Assembly (NCBI GenBank): GCA_903821335.1
Contig: CAIJKV010000205.1
Coordinates: 79,490-143,489 of the forward strand
DNA from: an uncultured beta proteobacterium
GTDB taxonomy: Bacteria; Pseudomonadota; Gammaproteobacteria; Burkholderiales; Burkholderiaceae_B
DNA: 64,000 nt
Direction: 5' to 3'
The translations under genes and the position numbers were made by a program. The notes below the pieces were generated by a model that saw only the letters and a program-made list of their open reading frames with translations, did not search any database and was not told the origin of the DNA. Shown here one piece after another: positions 1-9,536 of the stretch (the first letter of the stretch is position 1; each line of letters starts with the position of its first letter).

Positions 1-1
1 G

Positions 2-889
2 ATGCCCGAAGCCAACGCGCGCACTGCCGCACTGTTATCGGGTCAGGTTGACTGGATTGAAGCGCCCGCCCCCGACGCGATTCCTCAGATCACGCAACGT
101 GGCTTCAAGACCTACAGCAACGTGCAGCCGCACGTCTGGCCCTGGCAGCTGTCTTTTGCGGAAGGCTCACCCTGGCTGGACAAGCGTGTGCGTCAGGCCG
201 CCAACCTCTGCGTGGACCGAGAGGGTCTGAAAACCTTGCTCGGCGGCATGATGGCCGTGCCCAAGGGCACTGTCGGCCCCGGTCATCCCTGGTGGGGCAA
301 CCCCACGTTTGATATCAAATATGATCCTGCTGCCGCCAAAAAACTGATGGCCGAGGCTGGCTACTCCGCTGCAAAACCGATGAAGACCACGGTACAAATT
401 TCAGCGTCAGGCTCGGGCCAGATGATGCCGTTGCCGATGAACGAGTTTGTGCAGCAGTCGCTTAAGGATTGCTTCTTCGATGTCCAGTTTGATGTCATCG
501 AATGGAACACGTTGTTTACCAACTGGCGCAAGGGTGCGAAAGATCCTTCGGCCAACGGTGCACAGGCCACCAACGTCAGTTTCGCGGCCATGGATCCATT
601 CTTTGCAATGGTCCGATTTACCAGCACCAAGGCCTTTCCGCCTACGTCCAACAACTGGGGCTATTTTGGCAATGATGAGTTTGACAAACTGATCGCGACC
701 GCGCGCACCACGTTCGAGGACAAGGAACGCGACGCCGCCCTGGCCAAACTCCATGCACGGATTGTCGAGGAAGCGCCATTTGTGTGGATCGCCCACGACG
801 TTGGCCCGCGCTCGATGAGCCCGAAAGTCAAGAACGTGGTGCAGCCGCAGAGCTGGTTCATCGACATTGCGCCAATGACGATCGAGTGA
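2..889 (+). CDS. ABC transporter solute-binding protein, family 5 (3' part)
   Basis: C-terminal 295 residues of a periplasmic substrate-binding protein of the peptide/nickel (SBP_bac_5) family. The open frame runs off the left edge, and the methionine at position 2 is probably internal, because a stretch like PEANARTAALLSGQVDWIEA normally sits in the middle of these proteins. Typical features seen are the RQAANLCVDREGL segment, the LMAEAGY repeat region and a C-terminal PFVWIAHDVGPRSMS segment. Family members deliver oligopeptides or other solutes to a DppBCDF-type permease; the permease genes are not visible and may lie to the left. The substrate cannot be told. A strong terminator follows 50 bases after the stop. 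Confidence 0.85.
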   Translation: MPEANARTAALLSGQVDWIEAPAPDAIPQITQRGFKTYSNVQPHVWPWQLSFAEGSPWLDKRVRQAANLCVDREGLKTLLGGMMAVPKGTVGPGHPWWGNPTFDIKYDPAAAKKLMAEAGYSAAKPMKTTVQISASGSGQMMPLPMNEFVQQSLKDCFFDVQFDVIEWNTLFTNWRKGAKDPSANGAQATNVSFAAMDPFFAMVRFTSTKAFPPTSNNWGYFGNDEFDKLIATARTTFEDKERDAALAKLHARIVEEAPFVWIAHDVGPRSMSPKVKNVVQPQSWFIDIAPMTIE

Positions 890-936
890 CCGGACATCTC
901 TTGTCAGCGCCTGAGTAACCGAAGGCGGGGGACGCT

Positions 937-975
937 AAAAGCCGGCTGGTTCGTCTTCGAACCAGCCGGCTTTTT
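937..975 (+). terminator. Rho-independent terminator after the family 5 receptor
   Basis: A 13-bp perfect stem (arms 941-953 and 958-970) with a TCTT loop is followed by five T. Four A precede the left arm, so it may also stop clpB transcripts arriving from the other strand. Confidence 0.9.
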
Positions 976-1036
976 CCCGCTTACACCGTACTTGCCAGGC
1001 CACGTCTACTGTGCGGTCAGCACTTGACCCCAGGCC

Positions 1037-3625
1037 TTACTGCAACGTGCGCTCGAACACGAACTTGCCATCGCGCCAATCGACTGGCACGACATCCCTG
1101 GGCCCGAATTTTCCTTCGAGAATCATCTTCGCGATGGGATTTTCCAGCTGCTGCTGAATCGCACGTTTCAGTGGGCGCGCACCATAGACCGGATCAAAGC
1201 CACTGCGTGCGAGTTCCGCCAGCGCCGCGTCTGAGACTTCAAGTTGCATTTCCTGCTGCGCCATGCGTTTGGCAAGACGCTTGACCTGTATACCCGCTAT
1301 TTTCTCGATGTGTTGCGCGCCGAGGGCGTGGAACACGACGATCTCATCAATACGATTCAGGAACTCAGGACGGAAATGCTGCTTGATCTCGTCGAGCACC
1401 ACTTCCTTGACGGCTTCGTATGGCTTGCCGACCATCGCCTGGATGTGGTGCGACCCCAGATTGGAAGTCATCACCACTACCGTATTGCGAAAATCGACCG
1501 TGCGCCCATGACCATCCGTCAGGCGACCATCATCCAGCACCTGCAGCAAGATGTTGAACACATCCGGGTGCGCCTTCTCGACTTCGTCAAGCAGAATCAC
1601 GCTATAGGGCTTGCGACGCACGGCCTCGGTAAGATAGCCACCCTCTTCGTAGCCGACGTAACCCGGTGGCGCACCGATCAGACGGGCCACGGAATGTTTC
1701 TCCATGAACTCGCTCATGTCGATGCGGATCAGGTGCTCGTCCGAGTCAAACAGGAAATCTGCCAGTGCACGGGTGAGCTCGGTCTTGCCAACGCCGGTTG
1801 GCCCCAGGAACAGGAATGAACCATAGGGTTTGGACGGATCCGACAAACCAGCCCGCGAACGGCGGATGGCATCAGCAACCAGACCGACGGCCTCATCCTG
1901 ACCGATCACGCGACTATGCAGACGGTCTTCCATGCGCAACAGTTTGTCACGCTCGCCCGTCATCATCTTGGACACGGGAATGCCAGTGGCGCGCGACACC
2001 ACTTCTGCGATTTCTTCGGCACCGACTTGCGTACGCAGCAAGCGTGGATGCTCGGTCGGGCTGTTGCCAGCCACTTCCGCGGACTTCAGGCGTGCTTCCA
2101 GTTCAGGCAATTTGCCGTACTGAATTTCGGCCAGCTTGTCGAACTGGCCTTTACGTTGCAGCTCAGCCATTTCGGCACGCGCACGCTCAATCTCTTCTTT
2201 GATGGACTGCGTGCCCTGGACAGCTGCCTTTTCGCTTTTCCAGATGACTTCAAAATCATTGAATTCACGTTGCAGTGTCTCGAGCTCTTCCTCGATGATC
2301 TGGAACCGGCGCATCGAGCCTTCGTCCGTTTCTTTCCTGACGGCCTCACGTTCGATCTTGAGCTGGATGATGCGTCGATCCAGTCGATCCATCACTTCAG
2401 GTTTGGAGTCGATTTCCATGCGGATGCGCGAGGCAGCCTCGTCGATCAAGTCGATTGCCTTGTCCGGCAGGAAACGGTCGGTGATATACCGATTGGACAA
2501 CTCGGCGGCAGCCACGATGGCCGGATCGGTGATTTCTACACCATGGTGCAACTCATAGCGTTCCTTCAAACCACGCAGGATCGCAATGGTAGATTCGACA
2601 TCGGGTTCGTTGACCAGCACTTTCTGGAACCGGCGTTCAAGTGCTGCGTCCTTCTCAATGTACTTGCGGTACTCATCAAGTGTCGTGGCACCAATGCAAT
2701 GCAACTCACCACGCGCAAGCGCGGGCTTAAGCATGTTGCCGGCGTCCATGGCACCCTCGGCCTTGCCGGCGCCAACCATGGTGTGAATCTCGTCAATAAA
2801 GACAATGTTGTTGCCCTCGTCCTGCGAGAGTTCCTTGAGCACCGCTTTCAGGCGCTCTTCAAATTCGCCGCGAAACTTGGCACCTGCCAGCAAACTGGCC
2901 ATATCAAGCGACAGCACGCGTTTGCCGCGCAGGGATTCAGGCACCTCATCGTTGACGATGCGCTGGGCCAAGCCTTCGACGATGGCGGTTTTACCCACGC
3001 CAGGCTCACCGATCAGGACGGGATTGTTCTTGGTGCGACGCTGGAGGATCTGGATCGCGCGACGAATTTCGTCATCACGGCCGATCACCGGGTCAAGTTT
3101 GCCCTGACGGGCGCGCTCAGTCAGGTCCATGGTGTATTTGGACAACGCTTCGCGGTTGGATTCGCCTTCCTGATCGTTGACGGACTCGCCGCCACGTACA
3201 GCGTCAATGGCAGACTCCAGTGCTTTGCGCTGCAGACCGGCCTCTTTCAGCAAACGACCGGCATCGCCTTTGTCATCAGCCAGGGACAGCAAAAACAGTT
3301 CGCTGGGGATATAGGTGTCGCCACGCTTGGCGGCTTCTTTATCGGTGCGGGTGAGTACGCCCAGCAAGTCGCGACCAACCTGGATGTTGCCGTCACTACC
3401 CTGCACCTGGGGCAGCGCTTTGATGGCGGTGTCCAGAGCCGGCAGCAGACGGTTGACCGCCACACCGGCACGCGACAACAGACTGCCTGCGCCACTTTCG
3501 GCATCTGCGAGGAGCGCGCTGAGTACGTGTACGGGCTCAATATATTGATTGTCATTGCGCGCGGCCAGACTCTGGGCGTCTGCCAGCGCTTGCTGGAATT
3601 TTGTCGTCAGTTTGTCGAAACGCAT
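1037..3625 (-). CDS. clpB: ATP-dependent disaggregase ClpB
   Basis: Hexameric AAA+ chaperone (Hsp100) that pulls proteins out of aggregates together with DnaK. 862 residues, the usual length. Seen: N-domain (about 1-150), first AAA domain with Walker A GEPGVGKT at 206-213 and IVFIDEIH Walker B, coiled-coil middle domain (about 400-525, [13 protein letters not shown] region), second AAA domain with [14 protein letters not shown], and a C-terminal sensor region. The frame continues upstream, but [10 protein letters not shown] at 3625 is the conserved family start, and an AGGGA ribosome site lies just before it. It stands alone, divergent from fnr. A heat-shock (sigma-32) promoter is expected from the family, but I could not find a convincing one in the 320 bases upstream. 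Confidence 0.97.
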   Translation of the reverse strand: MRFDKLTTKFQQALADAQSLAARNDNQYIEPVHVLSALLADAESGAGSLLSRAGVAVNRLLPALDTAIKALPQVQGSDGNIQVGRDLLGVLTRTDKEAAKRGDTYIPSELFLLSLADDKGDAGRLLKEAGLQRKALESAIDAVRGGESVNDQEGESNREALSKYTMDLTERARQGKLDPVIGRDDEIRRAIQILQRRTKNNPVLIGEPGVGKTAIVEGLAQRIVNDEVPESLRGKRVLSLDMASLLAGAKFRGEFEERLKAVLKELSQDEGNNIVFIDEIHTMVGAGKAEGAMDAGNMLKPALARGELHCIGATTLDEYRKYIEKDAALERRFQKVLVNEPDVESTIAILRGLKERYELHHGVEITDPAIVAAAELSNRYITDRFLPDKAIDLIDEAASRIRMEIDSKPEVMDRLDRRIIQLKIEREAVRKETDEGSMRRFQIIEEELETLQREFNDFEVIWKSEKAAVQGTQSIKEEIERARAEMAELQRKGQFDKLAEIQYGKLPELEARLKSAEVAGNSPTEHPRLLRTQVGAEEIAEVVSRATGIPVSKMMTGERDKLLRMEDRLHSRVIGQDEAVGLVADAIRRSRAGLSDPSKPYGSFLFLGPTGVGKTELTRALADFLFDSDEHLIRIDMSEFMEKHSVARLIGAPPGYVGYEEGGYLTEAVRRKPYSVILLDEVEKAHPDVFNILLQVLDDGRLTDGHGRTVDFRNTVVVMTSNLGSHHIQAMVGKPYEAVKEVVLDEIKQHFRPEFLNRIDEIVVFHALGAQHIEKIAGIQVKRLAKRMAQQEMQLEVSDAALAELARSGFDPVYGARPLKRAIQQQLENPIAKMILEGKFGPRDVVPVDWRDGKFVFERTLQ

Positions 3626-3798
3626 GATGGAATCCCTATAGAGATAAGCAAAAGCATGAAAGCCATTTTTCAATGAGCAATAGATGCGGCCGGAATACAA
3701 AATATCAATGGTCAACCCGGCAACTCGATTACAGATTAGTCTCAACGGGGTCAAGGCATCATAAAAACAGACTGAAACCATTTTTTTTATACTAGCGA

Positions 3799-3812
3799 TT
3801 GATTTCAATCAT
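3799..3812. promoter_or_regulatory. FNR-like box (one mismatch)
   Basis: TTGATTTCAATCAT matches the TTGAT-N4-ATCAA consensus except for the last base. It lies 134 bases before the fnr start. Autoregulation is known for FNR genes; here it is an inference. The -10 at the class II distance is poor, so a repressing or chance site is equally possible. Confidence 0.35.
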
Positions 3813-3853
3813 TTTTTTGTATTCAGGCCACTAGAAATAAATTGAACTTTGTG

Positions 3854-3868
3854 ACAGGACAATCCTGT
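3854..3868. promoter_or_regulatory. 15-bp palindrome upstream of fnr
   Basis: ACAGGA-CAA-TCCTGT is a perfect inverted repeat 78 bases before the fnr start codon. It could be an operator for an unidentified regulator. No T run follows, so it is not a terminator. Confidence 0.35.
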
Positions 3869-3946
3869 GCCAACAGCGATACAATTGGAAATAGAGTGGT
3901 TTTGCGCACATAACGGCTGCGCGGCGAAAATCGGGTGAACAGAGCT

Positions 3947-4672
3947 ATGCAAAAACGCGTTCCAGTTGGCAACGACTCTCCACATTGTGGATCTTGCATG
4001 ATGGGTCACGTCTGCCTGCCCGTAGGTATGCCCGCTCAGGAAGTCGAACAACTCGACATGTTGGTCAAGGAACGGATCCGCGTCGAGAAAGGCGACTCGC
4101 TTTACCGACACGGCGAAAAATTGAATGCCCTGTTTGCCTTGCGACTGGGTTCCATCAAAACCCAACTTGAAGAACAAGGTGGTCAAGTCCAAATCACGGG
4201 ATTTTTCCTGCCAGGTGACATCATTGGCCTGGACGGCATGATTGAGGGCGCGCACAGCTCAACTGCCGTGGCAATGGAAGACTCTGAGGTTTGTGTCGTC
4301 AGGCTCGACGAAATCGACGAAATCAGCCGATATGTGCCCACGTTGCAGCACCAGATCCGCCGTCTGATGAGCAAGGAGATTGGCAGGTCGCACCAAGTGC
4401 TGCTGGCCCTTGGCTCAATGCGATCCGAACAGCGTCTGGCAGCTTTCTTGTTAAATCTCTCGCAACGGCTATCGGCGCTGGGCTATTCGTCGACCGACTT
4501 CATCATGCGCATGAGCCGCGAGGAAATCGGCAACTATCTTGGGTTGACGCTCGAGACAGTCAGCAGGCTGTTTTCACGCTTTGCCCGCGAGGGACTGATC
4601 CGGGTCAGTCAGCGCGAAGTCCGTATCCTGGACCTCGTTGCGCTCAACGAGCTAGTTGGCAAGCCCTGCTAG
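3947..4672 (+). CDS. fnr: FNR-type oxygen-sensing regulator (Crp/Fnr family)
   Basis: Global activator/repressor that senses oxygen through a [4Fe-4S] cluster. 241 residues. The four cluster cysteines are present at C14, C17, C23 and C116, with the C-X2-C-X5-C spacing of E. coli FNR. A cyclic-nucleotide-type beta-barrel spans about 30-150, and the C-terminal helix-turn-helix carries the recognition helix with the E-x-x-S-R pattern (LETVSRLFSRF) that reads TTGAT half-sites. I chose ATG 3947 because GGTGA sits 8 bases before it; a GTG at 3935 would add four residues. The Bordetella equivalent is called Btr. Likely targets inside this window are the promoters of ccoN (14614) and the short ccoI (15916). 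Its 3' end overlaps the convergent dehydrogenase gene by 21 bases. Confidence 0.93.
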   Translation: MQKRVPVGNDSPHCGSCMMGHVCLPVGMPAQEVEQLDMLVKERIRVEKGDSLYRHGEKLNALFALRLGSIKTQLEEQGGQVQITGFFLPGDIIGLDGMIEGAHSSTAVAMEDSEVCVVRLDEIDEISRYVPTLQHQIRRLMSKEIGRSHQVLLALGSMRSEQRLAAFLLNLSQRLSALGYSSTDFIMRMSREEIGNYLGLTLETVSRLFSRFAREGLIRVSQREVRILDLVALNELVGKPC

Positions 4673-5683
4673 TGAACATTCGGAAAATAGCACCGTCCGA
4701 ATGAAGTCCACTGTGTTCAATTCCGATTTCAAAACATGTCGTCCCAGTATTTGCGCCCAGTAGGCCGGCCCCGCGCCGGCACGCACCCACTCATGCAGGC
4801 GCCGGGTATAAAGCTGTAAATCGTATTCATATGTCACGCCGATCGCACCATGCACAGCGTGCGCCACAGCCGCGATGCGGGCCACAGACTGAGAGGCCTG
4901 CAGCTTTGCGAGCGCCGCCAGTGCCGGTTGTGGCTGCCAGGTATCACTGCGGCAAGACATCTGTGACGCCATTCTCGCACCAAACACCTGCTCAGCCACC
5001 TCGCTGACTTGTTGCTGCAACGCCTGGAACTTGCCGATTGGTTTACCGAACTGCACACGCTGGCAAGCGTATTCGAGCGTCATTTCAAACGCACGATCGG
5101 CGGCACCGGCAATCAGGACTGCCAGTGACAGTGCCTGCAGGTCCTGGAACTGCGGGGCGTCCCATTCGCCCAGGAGGCAGTCTGCGGCAATCTCATTGGC
5201 CCAGAACAAATCTGCATCCAGCGAGCCGTGTGCACCCGATGGTTCGGACTCTGCAAACGCCACGGGCAGCAACCAGACGCGACTGCCGAGCTGTGCCAGC
5301 ACCCAGGAGGCGACCTTGCCAAAACTGACCGCGTGCGCGCGCAGACCTTGGGACGTGTGCGAGACCTGAAAAGGTGCGAACGTGACCGGCCCCTCGGGAC
5401 ACACCTGCTGTGCCTGATTCAGCCAGGCACGCGCCAGCATGGTCTGGGCCAACGGCAACGGCACGGCATGGCGACCCATACAAAACAAGATGGGCCACAC
5501 GTCTGAGAGGGTGAGGCCGGCGCCTGCTGCGCTTTCGGGTAACAACGCGTCACCAAAACCAGACGATTCGAGCATCGCCCACAAGGCAGTGGTGTCTGCG
5601 CCCTGCTCGATCTGGCGAATGATCGCGGGCGTGCACTCTTGGGCAAACAGGCGGTCTGCCGAATCAAAAAAAGAATTGTCCAT
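4652..5683 (-). CDS. Acyl-CoA dehydrogenase family protein (short partner)
   Basis: 343-residue member of the FAD-dependent acyl-CoA dehydrogenase superfamily. The C-terminal half is recognisable (RVQFGKPIGKFQALQQQV, then HAVHGAIGVTYEYDLQLYTR), while the N-terminal half is short and divergent. The gene directly follows another dehydrogenase gene with a 6-base gap. Adjacent pairs of this kind, one long and one short, are known to make alpha2-beta2 heteromers (FadE28-FadE29 type in steroid side-chain degradation), so this may be the partner subunit rather than an independent enzyme; that is inference. The substrate is unknown. Electrons would go to EtfAB, encoded near 46 kb. Confidence 0.85.
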   Translation of the reverse strand: MDNSFFDSADRLFAQECTPAIIRQIEQGADTTALWAMLESSGFGDALLPESAAGAGLTLSDVWPILFCMGRHAVPLPLAQTMLARAWLNQAQQVCPEGPVTFAPFQVSHTSQGLRAHAVSFGKVASWVLAQLGSRVWLLPVAFAESEPSGAHGSLDADLFWANEIAADCLLGEWDAPQFQDLQALSLAVLIAGAADRAFEMTLEYACQRVQFGKPIGKFQALQQQVSEVAEQVFGARMASQMSCRSDTWQPQPALAALAKLQASQSVARIAAVAHAVHGAIGVTYEYDLQLYTRRLHEWVRAGAGPAYWAQILGRHVLKSELNTVDFIRTVLFSECSLAGLAN

Positions 5684-5689
5684 CGTGGT

Positions 5690-6841
5690 TTACCTCAGTC
5701 CCAGGCCGCGGGCAATGATGCCACGCAAAATTTCACGCGTACCACCGCGCAACGAGAACGTCACGTCCATTTGCTCAAGATAGCCGAGCGTGCGCAGCAT
5801 GTCGGATGACACCACGAAATCAGGATGTGCCCCGAGCCATTCGCCGATCCGGCGCACCAGGCGCTGTTCGAAATCAGTTCCATAATCCTTGACCACCGAG
5901 GCCTCGATTGCCGGACTGTGTCCATCGACCAGCTTTTGGGTGACTGCCAGCGACAGCGCACGCAGAACAGCCATTTCGCCCACCAGTGCCCCAAGTGTGG
6001 CGCAGGTTTCAGGGTCCTCGACTTGCTGGGCGCGCAACGCGAGTATCCAGCAGTCGAGCAAGGCGATGCTGGAGTAAATCCGTTCCGGTCCACTGCGCTC
6101 AAACGCGAGTTCAGCGTTCACCTGTTCCCAGCCCTGACCCTCGGCCCCGATCAAGGCGTCGTCCGCCAGCTGGACGTTGTCAAAAAACACTTCTGAAAAA
6201 TGTGCATCCCCAGCCATATCGACGATGGGACGCACGGTGACGCCAGGTAAACCAAGATCGATAATGACCTGAGACAAGCCTTTCTGGCGGTCCAAGGCCT
6301 CGCCCGAGGTGCGCACCAGTGCGATCATGTACTGACAGTGTTGGGCATTGGTGGTCCAGATCTTGCTGCCATTAAGCGACCACCCCCGGGCGTTGCGCTC
6401 GGCGCGCGTGCGGATGCTGGCCAGGTCTGAACCCGAATTTGGTTCGCTCATGCCGATACAGAAAAAGGCCTCTGCCCGGCAGATGCGGGGGATATAAAAG
6501 TGACGCTGTGCGTCGGTGCCAAAACGCAGAATCAGGGGTGCGCTCTGGCGGTCGGCGATCCAGTGACTTGCCACGGGTGCGCCAGCCGCCAACAATTCTT
6601 CAGACAACACGAAGCGCGACAAAAAACCTTTTCCAGAACCGCCATACTGCACCGGAATCGTCAGCCCCAACCATCCTTTACGAGCCAGCGCCCGGCTGAA
6701 ACCGGCGTCTGATCCCATCCAGGAACGCGCACGCAAATGGAAAGGATAGTCGGGCAATGCTTCATTTAAAAACGCACGAATCTCGGCGCGAAACGATTGC
6801 TCGTCCGCCGGGACTTGCGTGAACTCAAGTGCAGTCAACAT
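5690..6841 (-). CDS. Acyl-CoA dehydrogenase
   Basis: 383 residues with the full domain plan: N-terminal helical part, middle beta domain with the FAD/substrate signature (FFCIGMSEPNSGSDLASIRT), WTTNAQHCQYMIALVRT, and C-terminal helical domain ending RGGTREILRGIIARGLGLR. In that last motif the position holding the catalytic Glu of medium-chain enzymes (YEGT) is Gly, as in many GGT-E-I type members that use another base. The start at 6841 gives MLTALEFTQVPADEQ and fits the family; no good ribosome site is visible, and the open frame continues to 6958. First gene of a two-gene dehydrogenase operon, divergent from the CoA-transferase gene. It probably degrades a branched, cyclic or aromatic acyl-CoA. 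Confidence 0.88.
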   Translation of the reverse strand: MLTALEFTQVPADEQSFRAEIRAFLNEALPDYPFHLRARSWMGSDAGFSRALARKGWLGLTIPVQYGGSGKGFLSRFVLSEELLAAGAPVASHWIADRQSAPLILRFGTDAQRHFYIPRICRAEAFFCIGMSEPNSGSDLASIRTRAERNARGWSLNGSKIWTTNAQHCQYMIALVRTSGEALDRQKGLSQVIIDLGLPGVTVRPIVDMAGDAHFSEVFFDNVQLADDALIGAEGQGWEQVNAELAFERSGPERIYSSIALLDCWILALRAQQVEDPETCATLGALVGEMAVLRALSLAVTQKLVDGHSPAIEASVVKDYGTDFEQRLVRRIGEWLGAHPDFVVSSDMLRTLGYLEQMDVTFSLRGGTREILRGIIARGLGLR

Positions 6842-7014
6842 GGATAACGGTGTCCCCGGGGTCACAGCGTTGCAGCCGGGCCGCAACATGGTAATGTCGC
6901 AACATGCCTGTCTGCACATGACGCGTCTAACATTCTTTGCAAATTTGTCGATACCCAAAAGATATCACTTAACAACCACCGCGGTCACCCGACCAAGGTA
7001 CTTACCTGCCTTTG

Positions 7015-8253
7015 ATGAACAACTCTGATACCGACCAGTCAAGCGCCCCCTCCACGACCGCCTTGGGCGGAATCAAGGTACTGGACCTGACGTCCGTTGT
7101 ATTCGGGCCCTATGCCAGCCAGATTCTTGCCGACTATGGCGCCGAGGTCCTCAAGATTGAATCACCGGAGGGCGATTCGACCCGACATACGGGTCCACGA
7201 CTTGAAGAGGGGTTGTCGGCCATTTTCCTGGGCGTCAATCGAAACAAGAAAAGTGTTTGCCTGAATCTGAAAGTGGCCGATGCGCGCCTTGCACTGTTAA
7301 AACTGGTAGATACGGCCGATGTGTTCATGCACAGTGTACGCCCGCAGAAAATGGCGGCACTCGGCCTGGACCCTGAGACCCTGCGTGCCCGCAATCCGCG
7401 ACTGATTTATGCCGGCCTGCATGGCTTTGGCAATGGGGGTGCCTATGCAGGGCGCCCGGCATACGACGATATCATCCAGGGGCTGAGCGGCATCGCAGAC
7501 ATCATGACCATCCAATCAGGCACGCCGCGCTATCTGCCGACAATTGCCGCTGACAAGACTTGCGGGGTGGCTGCCGCCCACGCAATCCTTGCTGCACTTT
7601 TTCAGCGTGAAAGGACTGGTGTGGGTCAGTTCATCGAAATCCCGATGTACGAAACGATGACGTCGTTTGTGCTGGTCGAACATCTTTACGGTCACCACCT
7701 GCCAGGCAAGTCGGATGAAATTGGGTACCCAAGGGTGCTGACAGAATGGCGCAAACCCTATCAGACATCCGACGGGCATGTCTGCATGATGCCTTACACG
7801 GACAAGCACTGGTGGACATTTTTCAGTGAAACCGGTCACCCGGAACTGGCAATCGACCCGCGCTTTACGTCGATCAGCTTGCGCACGCGCCACATCGCGA
7901 CACTGTACGAACTGGCAGGAAAAATTGTCGCCAATCAGCCGACCCGTTTCTGGCTGGACTTTTGCGATACCCATCAGATTCCGGCGGCGGCTGCCAACAG
8001 GCTGGAGGATCTTGAGAGTGATCCACACTTGACGAGCGTGGGCTTCTTTAACGACATCGAGGATGACACGGGCAACACGTATCGCTTTACGCGTAACCCG
8101 ATCCGGATGGAAAACTCACAGGTGCCACCCACGATGCCGCCACGACTGGGTGAACATACGCGTGACGAACTGCTCAAGGCAGGTTTATCGGCTGAATCCA
8201 TCGAGGCACTACTATCGACCGGCGCCGCACAACAGCATCGTTCCAGAAGCTGA
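7015..8253 (+). CDS. CaiB/BaiF family CoA-transferase (class III)
   Basis: 412 residues. Class III transferases move CoA between carboxylic acids through an aspartyl-CoA intermediate. Seen: N-terminal GIKVLDLTSVVFGPYASQIL, LKIESPEGDSTR, NRNKKSVCLNLK, and the region with the likely catalytic Asp (RPAYDDIIQGLSG). A TTG at 7012 precedes the ATG at 7015; I chose ATG. No clear ribosome site is visible. It is divergent from the two dehydrogenase genes and 32 bases upstream of a Bug receptor gene, which suggests one pathway: uptake of an organic acid, activation to its CoA ester, then dehydrogenation. The substrate is not identifiable. Confidence 0.9.
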   Translation: MNNSDTDQSSAPSTTALGGIKVLDLTSVVFGPYASQILADYGAEVLKIESPEGDSTRHTGPRLEEGLSAIFLGVNRNKKSVCLNLKVADARLALLKLVDTADVFMHSVRPQKMAALGLDPETLRARNPRLIYAGLHGFGNGGAYAGRPAYDDIIQGLSGIADIMTIQSGTPRYLPTIAADKTCGVAAAHAILAALFQRERTGVGQFIEIPMYETMTSFVLVEHLYGHHLPGKSDEIGYPRVLTEWRKPYQTSDGHVCMMPYTDKHWWTFFSETGHPELAIDPRFTSISLRTRHIATLYELAGKIVANQPTRFWLDFCDTHQIPAAAANRLEDLESDPHLTSVGFFNDIEDDTGNTYRFTRNPIRMENSQVPPTMPPRLGEHTRDELLKAGLSAESIEALLSTGAAQQHRSRS

Positions 8254-8285
8254 CCCACAACAATCACTCAAGCAAGGGGATTCGT

Positions 8286-9263
8286 ATGAACAAACCAACA
8301 AGCAAGGCAGCCATCGCCTTGCTGCTCGTAGCTGGGGTACTTGCCAGTGCGTCAGCACAGACAACGGACTGGCCGACCAGAGCTGTCACGATGGTCGTGC
8401 CGTTCCCACCTGGTGGGCCGACGGACCTGATCGCGCGGGTGCTGGCCAAACAGTTGACCGACCAACTGGGCCAGACGTTTGTGATCGACAACAAGGGTGG
8501 TGCCAATGGCAACATCGGTGGGCAAGCGGTGGCGTCAGCCAAACCTGACGGGTACACGGCGCTCTACAACACGTCTTCTCTTGCGCTGAGCCCGAGTTTG
8601 TATAAGGATTTGTCTTACAACCCGCAAAAGGACTTGGTGGCGGTCACGACGACGGCGGTCGTGCCGCTGGTGCTGGTGGTGAATAACAAGCTGCCGGTCA
8701 ATACCATCCAGGAATTCATTGCCTACGCCAAGAAAAATCCCGGAAAGCTCGCCTATGGTTCGTCTGGGAATGGCAACATCACCCATCTTGGGGCCTTTTT
8801 ACTGAACCAGGCGACGGGCATCGACGCGGTGCATGTGCCGTATCGCGGAAGTTCACCAGCGATGACGGACTTGGTGGGCGGTCAGATTCAATATGACACC
8901 AATACGCTGAACGACACGGTGCCGTTTATTCGTGACAAGCGGGTCAAGGCGCTGGCGGTAACGAGTGCGGCGCGCAGTCCTGTATTGCCCGACGTGCCTA
9001 CGGTTTCCGAGACGGTATTGCCCGGGTTTGAGATGGGAGCCTGGCAGGGGATTGTGATGCCTGTGGGGACAGATGCTGCGATTGTGAAAAAATTCAATGC
9101 CGAGGTGCTCAAGGCACTGAAGACGCCTTCTGTGCTTAAGCAACTGGAAGATCAGGGGGCGCAGGCACTGGGGTCTACGCCTGAAGAGTATCGGGACTAC
9201 CTGGCTAGTGAGGTCAAGCGGTTTGCCAAGATTGTGAAGGACGCCGGGGTGACGTTGAACTGA
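8286..9263 (+). CDS. Bug-family (TctC) periplasmic solute receptor
   Basis: 325 residues with an N-terminal signal peptide ending near ASA-QTTDWP. The TctC/Bug signature follows: WPTRAVTMVVPFPPGGPTDLIAR, KGGANGNIGGQAVASAKPDGYT, GSSGNGNITHLGAFLLNQATG, and a C-terminal LKTPSVLKQLEDQGAQALGSTPEEY. Bug proteins bind carboxylates or related small acids and are greatly expanded in Alcaligenaceae; most are orphans without TctAB membrane genes beside them, as here. An AAGGGGA ribosome site precedes the ATG. It is probably co-transcribed with the CoA-transferase gene and may bind the acid that enzyme activates. Confidence 0.9.
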   Translation: MNKPTSKAAIALLLVAGVLASASAQTTDWPTRAVTMVVPFPPGGPTDLIARVLAKQLTDQLGQTFVIDNKGGANGNIGGQAVASAKPDGYTALYNTSSLALSPSLYKDLSYNPQKDLVAVTTTAVVPLVLVVNNKLPVNTIQEFIAYAKKNPGKLAYGSSGNGNITHLGAFLLNQATGIDAVHVPYRGSSPAMTDLVGGQIQYDTNTLNDTVPFIRDKRVKALAVTSAARSPVLPDVPTVSETVLPGFEMGAWQGIVMPVGTDAAIVKKFNAEVLKALKTPSVLKQLEDQGAQALGSTPEEYRDYLASEVKRFAKIVKDAGVTLN

Positions 9264-9273
9264 GTCAGGTCGC

Positions 9274-9522
9274 CTAAAAACCTATGTCGTGACCGTTGTT
9301 GTCGTTGTCTCTGGGGTACATATAAAGAGACAGGACGCTCGATAGCGAAGCAATGGCCCAGAAGAGGAAAAATCCCCCGGCATAGAGTATTTCGCGATCG
9401 GGACGGATGTAGCCGAAAATGGCGACGTCAAGGGGATCGATCAGCGCGAAGACCACCGCGCTGCCTACACCGGCCATCAGGAATGCTGGCCATAAAATAC
9501 ACATCAATGAACGCCATTTCAT
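9274..9522 (-). CDS. Small two-helix membrane protein at the end of the cco operon
   Basis: 82 residues, not recognised as a named family. Two hydrophobic segments are seen (about 5-25 and 47-69), the second followed by a charged tail rich in Asp and Asn. The frame can start at a TTG (9540) overlapping the FixH-like stop, but ATG 9522 has a GGGGGTG ribosome site five bases upstream. The tight spacing makes it the last gene of the ccoNOQPG operon, so a role in oxidase assembly or membrane insertion is a guess from position only. Confidence 0.7.
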   Translation of the reverse strand: MKWRSLMCILWPAFLMAGVGSAVVFALIDPLDVAIFGYIRPDREILYAGGFFLFWAIASLSSVLSLYMYPRDNDNNGHDIGF

Positions 9523-9536
9523 GGTCACCCCCGTGA

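Larger units (their letters stand above)
3626..3946. other. Divergent clpB/fnr control region
   Basis: Gap of 321 bases with no gene I can support. It holds an FNR-like box (3799-3812), a perfect short palindrome (3854-3868), poly-T runs near 3781 and 3812, and a possible fnr promoter (TTGGAA near 3884, CATAAC near 3908, 18-base spacer). The clpB-side promoter was not identified. Confidence 0.6.

Noticed and set aside
1244..3676. Long open frames on the plus strand across clpB (up to 586 codons)
   Set aside because: They are antisense shadows of clpB, without ribosome sites or family features.
3626..3800. Sigma-32 heat-shock promoter for clpB
   Set aside because: Candidates with CTTGA and CCCC elements overlap or have wrong spacing; not supportable.
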